This document shows positions 36,438 through 47,921 of a stretch of DNA of 64,000 nucleotides, piece after piece. The notes beneath the pieces were generated by a model. The model had not been told where the DNA came from. It did not search any database and was given only the letters and a program-made list of their open reading frames with translations. Positions within the stretch are counted from its first letter, which is position 1, and each line of letters starts with the position of its first letter. The stretch covers positions 9,462,816 through 9,526,815 of the forward strand of contig NC_134659.1 of assembly GCF_030463565.1 (NCBI RefSeq). Direction: 5' to 3'. The translations under genes were made by a program, and so were the position numbers. This DNA is from Pelecanus crispus. Lineage: Eukaryota > Chordata > Aves > Pelecaniformes > Pelecanidae.

Positions 36438-39400
36438 TCAGTCGAGGCCTTCTGGTTTTGCCATCTTCCCGTGGACCTGCACTCGATAAATGCAGGTGTA
36501 CGCTGGGTTTCCCCAGTTGCTCTTCACGAGAAGTTTGACGTATGAAAAGGCTCTGGGGAGTGGCGCGTTCTGTGAAGAAAAGAGGGCAAAGGAAACCGGG
36601 GTGTTAAGAGCGACAGTGCAATCAGCGTATCTCCCCCTGCCAGCCCTGCTCCTGCTCAGCAACAAGCTGCTGAGAGTGGGTGGGAGCGGCTGTGGAAATC
36701 TGAGGCTCGCTGCTGGTACCGGGGCTGCTGGGGAGGCTGGGGACACGGGACGGGGAGGGCACCTGGCATCCTCTGCGTGCCGGCCCGGCTGGGGCTCAGC
36801 CTCCCTTCCCTCTGCCCCTTCCGTCTGCTGCTTGCTCTGTGCTGACAGAGAGGCCGGAGAGGCGCTCCTATGCGCGGGGCAGCTGTGTGCAACCCCACCA
36901 AGCTCCCGCTGTCTGCTCTGCCTGCTTTCCTCCTGTCCTCCTGGTAGGCGGGAGAGCACCGGGAGAGAAGGGGTGTGCTGTGCTGGGAGGAGAGGACACT
37001 GCCCAGCCTGCCAGCAGGCCGCAGGACGGAGCGACGGTGCTGCCTGACGCCTTTGGCCACCCGGCGTCCCTGTTTCTCCACGGCACGAAGACGTTGCTTG
37101 GGTGGAGTGGCCGCGTGTGCAGCTGGCTCCGCTGAAGGCAGTGGGTGCAGCCAGGGATCTCTCGGGACCCGTGCTCCCACGGGCCCGACCCTGCCCTTGC
37201 TATCCTTTTGCTACCGCCACCACCACGAGCTACTCAGCCCTCCCAACCCCGCCAGGTCTCTCTCGGCGGTGGTCCGGGCCGCTCTGCCCAGGGAGAAAGC
37301 ATTCACGCTCTTCCTGCCACGGACTTGCAGGCAAACCTGTTTGGCGCGCTGGCATCTTGCCCCCATGCGTGGACTGGACCGTACCTTCAGAGGGAAGGTC
37401 TGAATGGCCTCTTTTGCCACGTTGTACGTGAACGTCCCAAGGAGAGTTTCCTCTTCTCTGTCCGCATCCACTCCCTCAGGGGCAAAGCACAAGGAGAGCA
37501 GCTCAGACTCGTCCCGACAGAGAGGGAACGTAGGCGCTGGACCAGCCCTGTGATCTACCCAGGCTCTGCTGGGCCTCTAGCAGTAGTCTAGCACTGGTTG
37601 TGGTGGAGCTCAGTCTCCGCCTTGAGTTTTGGTCAAGAACCCTGTGGTGCTTGGCCAGAACAAGTCTTAAGAGAGGGGTGAAGCCTCTAGAGCCCTTGAA
37701 GCGTCCCGCTAGAGCACTGCAGTGCTCAGGAGAGAGCAGGACACAAACCTCAGAGGATGCACGCAAGCAAGCAAGGCCCTGTCATGGCTTTCCCGCAGGG
37801 CCAGATCCCCGCCAGCAGCACCCAGCAGAGACTTACAAAGACAGCGACATCTCTGGGCGCGCTGGTGACGGTCCCAGAGGGGGAGACTTCTTTGGAGATG
37901 TGCTGCACAGTGACGGCAGTCAGGTGGACTCGTGCTGGCAACCTGATGACCACCTGGCCCTGATGTCCTTGTAAAGGCCAGCAGTTTCCTGGGGAAACAT
38001 CTGGCTGCAACCAGAACGCGAGAGCAATGAAGTGTGAGAGAGCGTTGGGGCCAACACAACTGCCCACGTAGCTTGAAGCGCAGGCGCCGGTGTGTCTGTG
38101 GGGTCTATGTCAGCTTGAAAAGAAGGCGCGTGTGAGGAAATGGGCAGAAGCAGGCGGCCTTCTTCCCTGCCTGACAAAGGGGGCTCTCAGCATTAGGGAG
38201 CAGAGGAGAATACCGCTTATGACACCATTCTGGTCAGGGCCCAGCAGAAAGACGTCTCTGCCCAGTGGCTCTGCAGGGCACCGCCCACCTCCCGCCTCCC
38301 ACCCCCGAAAAGGCGCTGTTAGGGATGAGTGTGGAAACGGGGTCACCAGGGAGAAGGTCTTTCACCCAGCTGTGGCAGAGGACTGTGGGCGAGATGCAGC
38401 AGTTCAGCTCCGTTCCCCTCCTGAGGGGAACGACTGATTGCTAGCAAGCCCAGCCCTGCGTTAGAGCTTTGGTTTCCGGAACCTGATCAACACTGTGGGC
38501 TTGAGCAGTACCGCTGGACTGAGGGGAAAGCCCCTGAGGTGAGTCCCCAGCTTCACAGGAAGGAAGGAAACCTTCCCCGATGATTTCTGCTACGATACCT
38601 GCAGAATAGTATCAGGAGGGTTGGCAGCGCAAAAGAACCGTAAAACCCTCCAGCCCCAAATCTCCTTGCAGTCGTAGGTCTCGGAAGTTCTCTGCGTGTC
38701 GACGGTGGCACCTGTAAGGAAGGGAGAGCAGGTGAGTGCACGAGGCCACAGGCTAGGAGGACTTGGTGCGCAGAGAGTATTTCTGACGCTGCCGGCCAGC
38801 TCCGCGTCTCTCAGTCCTCTCCTCATCGCCACGCTGGTGGGGGTGCGCAGCTGCGCACAAGAATGGCGGCAGCCACGTGCCCGGTGACTGCTTCTCTCAC
38901 GGCGCCACGAAGAGAAGGTCTGAGGGTGCTGGGAGACAGCAGACACCCATGTGAATGACAGCAGACCAAAGCTGAGGGCTTGCTGTATGGGCAGCAAAGG
39001 ACGGCCCAGCCGTTCCCTTTTCCAGTGCAGTGGAGAGGAAGAGAGCCCCTCCATCAGCACAGGGACACGTGCGGGGCCAGCGCCAGAGGCACCCGTGTGG
39101 AGGCCGAGGGCAGGACTGGGAGGGAGTCTGAGGGAACCACTCTGCCACAGCCTTGCTCTTGGACCCCATGAAGCACTCAAGCTCCCCCACTTTGGGGAGC
39201 AGCGCCTGGAGCACAGGCTCCTTTTGGGGAGTGCTACAGACAAGCGCAGGGCAAGGAGTTGGGGCTGCTTGTGTCCATACCAGAGCTTTTCAGGGCCCAG
39301 TCAGACATCTCAATGTAGACTTCCGAAGGCGTCTTGGGTGCTGCCTGGATCACTTCCTGAACTTTCTGGGAACGCCATAAACGAACACAGACAAGGACCA

Positions 39401-42200
39401 CATCAGCGGGCAGTTCAGCGTGGCTACGAGCGCCCGCAGCGGCAGAGCGTCAGTGTGTCAGAAATGCAAGGCAAGCCTTGTCCACACTGCTGCAAGACTC
39501 TCTGCTGCTGACGTGAGCTGCGAGGCCTGAGGAACGGTATCTGTGCCATGGCCCCGAGGTGCGTTGACGAGGGTCCCCACACCCTCGTCCCCGCCCTCCA
39601 CGCTCTCCAGGTCAGCTGGGAGATGGGCTCAGGCCATGCAAGCGGCGGCTGGCTCCGTGAGCATGCCCGGGTCTCACCGCCGCCTCGGGAGCCCGGCCAG
39701 AGGTGCTGGTGTGCCAAGGGAAGGCTGTCGGGAGCCCTCTGCTGCCTGAAGCGGCGCGGTTAAACTGGGGCCGGAGAAGGGCCGGTGCAGCGCAGAAGCT
39801 CACCCAGCAAGCCCCTGGGGCAAAGGCTGGGTTGCTGCAGTCAGCAGTCTGACCCCACCAACAACCCCAAGGAGTGCTTTCTCAGGGGTACTGCCCAGCC
39901 AGGCCTCCTTCCTCAAAATGCAGGATCACCTTCTTCACACCGCTGATCTCTGCCCTCAGCTGGGCCACCTCCTCCAGCAGAAGCTGCAGCTTTTGCTTTT
40001 CCTCCGCAAAGACAGCGCGTGAGTTCCTGCAAGACCGGAAAGCAGATCTTGTCAGAGAGCGGCCCATCCCCTCTGTGGAGCGTCTGAGTTCAGCAAGGAG
40101 GAAAGACACACGTGCCTTCCCTGCTTTGCGAGTGCTTCCCTTCCACATGAGGTTAAGCAAAAGGCAAAGGCAGGAGGGAAGTACGGGAGCCCTGGCTGTT
40201 AGGAAAATGAGTGCAGGTAACATGAGGTCGGCTGATGCTTCTGCACAGAACCAATTCGAGCTCAGGAAACTTCTCTTACCGCAGGGTCCTCAGGTCTGCT
40301 GCAGGCACATGCGGCAGCTCCTGAGAGGGAAAAACGCTTCGTTAGAGCATCTACTACCAGCGCCTCTGGGGCTTCCCGGGAGAGGCTTCCCTAGGAAGAG
40401 ACGGCACAAGCTGCTGCCTCTCTGGGCCACCCTGCGTGGCAGCAGAAGAGCCCACGGTTTATCCAGCCACTGTCAGCAACGCTCCGTTGCATGAGGTGAC
40501 TGTGCTACAAGAATCACTGACCTCTATCAGTGCCTTTGCCTGCATTGTCCACGCTGGCAGTGAGGTCCCGCAGTAAACAGCAGCTGCAATTCACATCAGC
40601 AAGAGACAGTTATTTTCCTGGAGCTGCTAGTGATCCCTGCGGTCGCGTTGTCTCCTCCGTGTTGCCTTGGGGGTGGGGCAGCAGGTTAGCTGAGGCGGTG
40701 GGGAATGTGGGGTGGCAGAGAGAGGACGCGCCTCTGGCCGGGAGCCATCAGGCCAGGTTTGAGGGGACTGCGCAGCCGTGATCCTCAGGTGTGCTCAGGT
40801 GTGCACACCTGGTAGTCCAAAAGCCAGTCCCCGTCAAGGACATCCTCAGGAAGAAGCAGTTGGGCCGTGGGAGTTGCCACACATACTGGCCCAAAAGGAA
40901 AGCTGGCCAGCTGAAAGCTGGCATCCAGCACAGCCAGGCTGTTGCTCTCGGGTGTTTGCCCATGAAAACTCACCAAGAGCCACTGGGAGCAACAGGAAGA
41001 AGACTTTCAAGAACCTCTTCTTCTGCAGGGCCATCTTTTGCCTGGAAAAGAGGGAGTCCTGTGGCTGTCAATGATCCAAGTCTTGGGCAAACCCCTTCAG
41101 CGGTGGATTTCCCTTTTCAGGCCAAAAAGCCGCTGTTGTGGAAGCCTGCTGCTGACAGAGAGCTGACAGAGCGGCGCCCAGGAGGAACACAATTTCTGTC
41201 CACACCGTTCAACACTGACGGCAGATCTTCCCCAAAGGAAGGGCTCCAGGAGCACCTTCTGAAAGGGAATGAAAATAATCCAGGGAAGTAAAGAGGCCGA
41301 GCAAATGAAGACAGCTTTTCAGCAGTCTTTCTGGTGTGGACCTTACTCAGGCCTGTTCTCACTTGCGATCACACAGATCTCTCTTAGGGGTGTTTTTCCG
41401 TACAGCTGGGAAGCGCAGGAGCCTTGTCTGCCTTTCCTCCCAGAGCCCTCCCAGACCTGTGCGGTCTCTTGCCAGAGCTGGGGAAAACCCTTCCCCTGTG
41501 GAAGCTTGCCTCTGCACCTGAGTGTCTGGCTACGCGGCAGTTTGTCCTACCGTAGCCAAGGTTTGGGGCTGCGGCAAATGCGTGGGAGTGCGACTGCCAA
41601 GGGGCTCTGCTCTTGGGTCTCCCTGAGAACGGCCACAGCCCGACCAGCGCCCGAGCTTCGGCACCCGCGTGGGAGCCCTGGGCTGCTGGCTGGGGAATAC
41701 CCTCTGCTCTCCCTTCTCCTTGCACTGGCCCTCAGACATCCCCTTTCTCCGCCCCCCCGTCCACAGCAGCAACATGTAGTACGTACACGGCGAAGATGCA
41801 CGTGCTCAGCAGATGTCTCCATGGGGAGACAAGGGCACCTGCCGGATGGCAAGTAAGGCGGAAGACCGTCCCTGGGCAAAGAAACCAGAGAAAAGTTAGG
41901 CCTGTCTCTTGAGGTCTCTTCTCTAGGATGCCCAGCCACGCGTGTTTCAGCCCCCTGCGGGGAGGCGGGCACCCAGTCCTACACACTCCCCCCCTGGGCC
42001 AAAGAGCAGGGCAGCCTGCACTTCTCCTGCCACTTGCGACATTTGGCCAGAGCTCTAGCACAGCGCAGCTCTCCAAGTTCACCCCGGAGGACTTCACAGC
42101 ACGCAGCAGTGCTGAGCTTACTTGCAATTTCTGTGGCCTTGTCGCGCCACCTGGCAGGGCCTTGAGTGGCTGAGCTGGGAGTTGACATCACCAGCTCCAT
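36438..42200 (-). CDS. SUN-domain protein, array copy 4
   Basis: Exons in coding order are 42122-42200, 41802-41871, 40974-41041, 40522-40583, 40280-40320, 39930-40026, 39281-39365, 38599-38711, 37837-38004, 37385-37474 and 36438-36569. The protein equals copies 2 and 3 except for Arg to His in the stalk exon (ELPHVPAADLR, 40280-40320). Splice sites and frame are intact. The first two exons have the same uncertainty as in copy 1. Confidence 0.82.
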
Positions 42201-43484
42201 CTCCACGCAGAGATTCCTGTGGGAGGACAAAGACAAATGCCGGTTGCGCACCGAACCCACACCGCGGGAGCGAAGGCGGGCAGGAGTAGCCTGAGCAGAG
42301 GCCCTCGCCAGAGGACGGGCCGTCCCAGCAGCAGCGAGAGAGGGCAGCACAGCTGGGCTGCTTCCAGCGGTCCCCCCGCTCTCCTTTCCCCATCCTTTGC
42401 TTTAGAGGCCTGCAGTGGGAGAAGAGGAAGCAAGCTGGCAGCAGCAGTCCCCCCGCCTTGGGAAGCCCACCCGGCAGCACAGCCCGATTCTCACCCCGTC
42501 TCTTGCCTGCTCCCTGGCCCCTGGCACCAACCTGCCCCTCGGCAGACACCTCTGAGTAGCCGTGTGGGGAGGGGGCACAGGCTGCTGTCCCCCACCGTTG
42601 GGCCCCCCACCTCTTCCCTGGGCGCTGGCGGTCTCCCGCCCCCTCTCCTCCCCAACACAGCTGCCCCCCTCAGCCAGGCAGGACCACGCCTCAACGTCCC
42701 CGAGCAGGCCGGTGCCAGGTCCTCCCTCTTGCTTGGCCTCCGCGTGCAGCAGAATCTCCCCGTGCAGCAGGGCTGGGCTCTGACCCCTGCAGCACAAGGC
42801 TACCGCCTCCCCAGACGCCCCTGCTGCACGCTGGCTCTTGGCCGGGAGAGTGAGCCAGGCTTTCAGTCGAGACCCATCGCCACGCCAGGGGGGGCTTCGC
42901 GAGCCACGGGGCTCTTCTTCAGAAAACCTCCGCCAGCTTCCCCATGCTGCTCCGCACCCCACTGCCCGTGTTAGGCCACATCTGTGCTACCACCCCAACC
43001 TGACGCCCCGGGCAGGAGCAGCCCGTGTCGTACCTACTCGTCTGGCAGCGGCTGGGCCCCGCTGCCTCCCCTGCCGGCTGTTGGTTGGCCCTGCTCCCCA
43101 CGGAGCCTTTGGAGGCCCCTTGGCGTCTTCTCCGGGGGGACCTTCCCCTCGCCATCTCTGGGCAAAGGCAGGCTGCCCGCTCGGCTCTTCCCCTCAGCCC
43201 CAGCAGCGTGGCCTGCCCAGGCGCAAACAGCTCCGGCAGCAGCCCCACGCCGCCCCGCAGCAGGAGCTGTCCTGCCCAGGGCAACAGCCACACGGCGACT
43301 GTGGGCTCCTTCCCCGTGCGCCACAGGGCTGTGCGGGTGGCCAGCTCTGAGCTCACAGTGGCGGCTCTGACGTCACACTGGGGCTCCCCAGGGCTGAGCA
43401 GGGCGAGGAGACCCTGTGGGCTCCCCTGGGGCAACACGGCTGCCACCGTCCCGGGCACGAACCCTGCCACGCTCCCTTGTGTGC

Positions 43485-44080
43485 TGGTTTTGGCTGCAGT
43501 AGAGTTAATTTTCTTCATAGCAGCTAGTATGGGGCTGTGTTTTGGATTTGTGCTGAAAACAGCGTTGAAAATGCAGAGATGTTTTCATTATTGCTGAGCA
43601 GTGCTTATAGAGTGCCAAGGCCTTTTCTGCTTCTCACCCCACCCCACCCCACCAGCGAGTAGGCTGGAGGTACACAAGAAGTTGGGAGGGGACACAGCTG
43701 GGATAGCTGACCCCAGCTGACCAAAGGGGTGTTCCGTACCACATGACGTCACGCTCAGCAGATAAGGCTGGGGGAAGAAGAAGGAAGGGGGGCACGTTCA
43801 GAGTTAGGGCGTTTTGTCTTCCCAAGTAACCGTTACACACGCTGGAGAGCCCTGCTTTCCTGGAGATGGCTGAACACCGGCCTGCTGATGGGAAGTAGTG
43901 AATAAATTCCTTGTTTTGCCTTGCTTGCGTGCACAGCTTTTGCTTTACTTATTAAACCGCCTTTATCTCAACCCACGAGCTTTCTCACTTTTCCAATTCT
44001 CTCCCCCATCCCACCGGGGGCGGGGAGTGAGCGAGCGGCTGCGCGGTGCTTAGCTGCCGGGCTGGGGTCAAACCACGACA
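43485..44080 (+). mobile_element. ERV LTR, plus orientation, unit 4
   Basis: Solo-type LTR of 596 bp with TG...CA ends, carrying the same one-base-shorter run near 44038 as unit 2. Confidence 0.8.
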
Positions 44081-44692
44081 CCGTGCCAGGCGGCTGCCTG
44101 GCCTGGCCTGCCGGGCAGGGTTCCAGCTCTCCTGGGCATGCCCAGGAAACCAGAAAAGGTGCTGGAAAGGGGGCTTTGCTCTCGCTCCATGGGACAGCTG
44201 CTTCCGGCAGCGTTTCTCCTCTCGGAACCGTTTTGTACGCCAAGAAGAAAAAACCCAGTAGGGCCAGATGTGCTGTCAGGGGCCCAGCAATACGTCTGTT
44301 AACACAAGGACCATTTTTTTTTTTTTTCCCCTCACCCTTGCTGATTCTGCCTTGACTTCCCTCGTTTGAAATAGGAGTGTGCTCCTTCCTTGTCTTGCAG
44401 TGGCCTGGAGAGCCCAGGAGGGTCCCTGCACGGGGGCACAGGCTGCGCTGAGGGCACTGGGCAGCATGGCCCGTACCAGGGTCCCAACATGGCAGCACGG
44501 GGACACAGGGCGTATGGCGCACAGCCCCGCCATGGCCCACCTCACTGGCCAGTGGCAGCCCCACACCCGTGCAGGGCCAAGCTGTGCTGGGGCGGTGCGG
44601 GGCTCCAGCTACTCAGCCATGCCACCCGCTTTCGCAGGGGAGCACAAGGTGCCCGTTTCCCCACGGGCAGCCCAGGCCTGCCCGCACCCCTG

Positions 44693-45948
44693 TCCTCTTT
44701 GAGTTGCTGGAACTCCCCGGACAGCTTTTTGGACAGTTTTTCCACAGCCGAGACGCAGGTCCGTAGGGCGGAAGAGAGACCTTCTTTGTATTGCCGGAGT
44801 TGGCCAGCCAATTCATCCACCGGTGGTTCCTCTCCGTCTTTCCAGGTCATTGCTGCCAAGGAGTTTGCATGCAACGATGGTGCGCTCCATACAAACTTCC
44901 GCCGTATGGGTCGTGTGCACCTGACTTCATCTGGATCTTTGGATAACTGCTCGTTGTTCAGGTCATCATAAACCAGCTCCAGCGTGGCTAATTCCCTCAG
45001 GTACTGGGTACCTCTCTCCACGGCGGTCCACTTGCCTGGGTGACATAGAACATCCTCCTGGCGTAGCCGCCGGGCCTATTGTTTTGTCATCAGATCCAGA
45101 GAGCTTCTCTTCCCCTTGAGGGTTCTGAATAGTGCTGAACAGGGCTCGGCAGGCATGGGCCAGGCCCCAGCACAGTGACTGCAGTGATTTGCACTGGACA
45201 CACACAGTCCAGTGTCTCTCTGGAGCTGCCAGCGTGACAACATACTTCTTCCAAATGCTTGACTAGTTTGTCAGGATTCTGCGCTTGTTCAGAGGTGAAG
45301 TTCCAAGACGCTGGAGGTGCCCACTGTCCTAGGTACTTGCCCATGCTATCCCACATACCCTGCCACTCATACCTACCCAGCCTTGGGGCAGATCGCTGCA
45401 TGATATTCTTAAATTGCTTATTAACCTTAGACAAAACCGAAACAATATTCCCAAGAAATACCAGTAGAAATACCTTAATTACCCAAGGATGCTCAAGATA
45501 CTGAAAAGTTATTGTAATGAAGGAGGAACCACAGAAGAAGGTGGCGAAGGTGCCATTCTCTATTTGCTCCACAGAAAACCTCTCAGAGGAAGCGGTATAA
45601 CTGCTAATTGTCTCTATGAGGCGGTACCGGAAGTACAGTAATGGCTTCAGTACAAAAACCCAAAGACCAGATTAAGCGCCAGGCCGGTGTTTTAATAACA
45701 AATCTACCAGGCCAAACATCGCTAATCACTGCAGAGCACAGCAAACTGCAAAACTCAACACCAGTCTTTAATTTAACATGTACAGCGAAAAAAAGGAGCA
45801 TGGTGCAGATCAGATAAACTAATACCGAGACCAGATGAATCAATATTGTGACCGGCAACTGTTAACAGATACACATTCCTTAATGCGCGCTGGTTAATCT
45901 GTTATTATCTCAAGCCGTTCGTGCCCCACGTTGGGCGCCAAAAAGGAC
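44693..45948 (-). pseudogene. ERV internal remnant, unit 4
   Basis: It holds the primer-binding site, leader and gag-like frames (45604-45858, 45090-45572, 44542-45021) on the minus strand, 3'-truncated like the other copies. No pol or env sequence is seen. Confidence 0.72.
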
Positions 45949-46500
45949 TGTCGTGGTTTAGCCCCAGCCAGCAACCTGGAACCACACAGCCGCTCGCTCA
46001 CTGCCCCCCGGTGGGATGGGGGAGAGAATCCAAAGAGTAAAAGGGAGAAAACTCATGGGCTGAGATAAGAACAGCTTAATAACTGAAATAAAATAAAGTG
46101 AAATAATAACAACCACAACAACAATAAAAAGCATATACAAAGCAAGTGATGCACAAGGCGATTGCTCACCACCCACCGACCGGTGCCCAGCCAGGCCCCG
46201 AGCAGTGGTCACTGCCCCCCCCCCGGCCAACTTCCCCCCGCTTCCATACTGAGCATGGCGTCATATGGTATGGAATATCCCTTTGGCCAGTTTGGGTCGG
46301 CTGTCCTGGCTGTGCTCCCTCCCAGCTTCTTGTGCACCTGGCAGAGCACGGGAAGCTGAAAAGTCCTTGACTTAGTGTAAGCACGACTTAGCAGCAACTC
46401 AAACATCAGCGCGTTACCAGCGTTATTGTCATACTAAATCCGCCACACAGCACTACACCAGCTACTAGGAAGAACATTAACTCTATCGCAGTCGAAACCA
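45949..46500 (-). mobile_element. ERV 5' LTR, minus orientation, unit 4
   Basis: 552 bp, TG...CA ends on the minus strand; shares the G near 46422 with unit 3. Confidence 0.8.
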
Positions 46501-47449
46501 GGAGGGTGCAGGAGGGCCCTGGCTGCAAAGGCTGCCCGGGGGGCTTGCGGCGGGCTGGGCGGCTCTCGCACTCGTGGGGCAGGGCGGTATTTGGGCGTGA
46601 TGCTCTGGGTAGGAACGGGCCTGTGGGCAGCTGCCCAGGGCCACCGTGCCCCCTCCTCCTCAGCAAGATGCCCGAGAGACCACAACAGCTCCTCCAGGCT
46701 CACCCAGAGACCCCAGTGGCTTCTTTGGGATGAGCCAGGAACCCTGCTAACCCCGCATGAGAACCCCCAGAGCATCCTGGGACGCCCGCTCACCAGCCCC
46801 ATCTCTCAGGAACCCCTTGGCATCCTCCAGCAACCCCCAGGGAATGCTCCTGCTACCCTGACCCCCTCCCAATACTACATGCTGTTAGACAGCTGCCAGG
46901 AGCACGGCGTTCTAACCCTCCCCATCCCTGGAATCCTTTGGACGAGCTTTCCAAGTGGACAGCGAGACTGGCTGCCCGGCGTGTCCTTCATGGAGAAGGC
47001 GCTACCCCCCAGGACACGATGCCCATATGATAGCAACAGCAGGAGGGAAAACCCAAGTGTTGCAAAACGCAGCGCCTGGGGGACCCAAGAGCCTAGCCCT
47101 AGTGTTAGATGGTGTAGCCCATGACGAGAACACCCCAAGGGCTGCAGAACCGGACAGCCTCTCTGGGAACCCGAGAGACGGTGGTCTGTCAAAAGGAAAG
47201 ACGGGTCAGGGTCATCCAAATGCCACAGAGAGGTCAGAATTACAAGGGGCAAAACGCTCGGAAATTCCCCATCGACACTCATCCACGTGACACAAAAGGA
47301 CCCCCGAAAGAGAGTAGCGGAATCTAGAGCGGGGACGTTCATGGGCTGAGGAATGGGGTTTCCGTCAGGCCAGTCAGACAGGCTCCCCACACCCGTTTTA
47401 CAGAAACTGTGGGTTAACTGACAAACCGACAGCCTGGATGCTGCAAAGG

Positions 47450-47870
47450 TGCTAGGCCAAATTGTTCCGTCTGCTCCTGCGGCCCCACTATCGGGAAAGC
47501 AAGGGAGGAGCTCCCCAGCCCCGGCCCTGGGACCCCGGAGAGCTGTCCCAAGGCTTGTTGCTCGCCCCACCACCCGCGCCCGCAGGCTGCCCGGTGCCAT
47601 GGCCGCGGGGCCAGAGAAGGGCGCTGCAGTGGCTGGCGGGGGGCCCTGCCTGTCAGCGCCTGGCGGGCGCCATTGGCTGAGAGGCCGGCAAGACGGTGGG
47701 CGGGCGGGCCCCCGCGCGAGCTCCTGCAGAGCCTGCTCTGGGGGCGGGTGGCAGTCTCCCTGTCCTAAAGTGAAGCCGGGCCCTTCTGCCTGCCCTAGGC
47801 CGGTGCCGCTTGCGGAGCCTCCCGGGGCTGCGGGAGAAGGAGCGGTGCCAGGCCGGGCCTCTCCGCTCTA
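47450..47870 (-). promoter_or_regulatory. CpG-island candidate promoter, unit 4
   Basis: Copy of the GC-rich segment at 12490-12910, with the minus-strand CCAAT box at about 47670-47680, upstream of SUN copy 4. Confidence 0.5.
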
Positions 47871-47921
47871 GACTAAATCTTAGGAATGCTTAATAGCTTC
47901 CTCATTTTTGAGAAAATAATG

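Larger units (their letters stand above)
36269..47921. repeat. Array unit 4 (11653 bp)
   Basis: This full unit has unit-1-type bases near 39432 and 39562-39569 but unit-3-type bases near 44670 and 46422, another mosaic pattern. An extra C in the run near 42448 is private to it. Confidence 0.9.
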
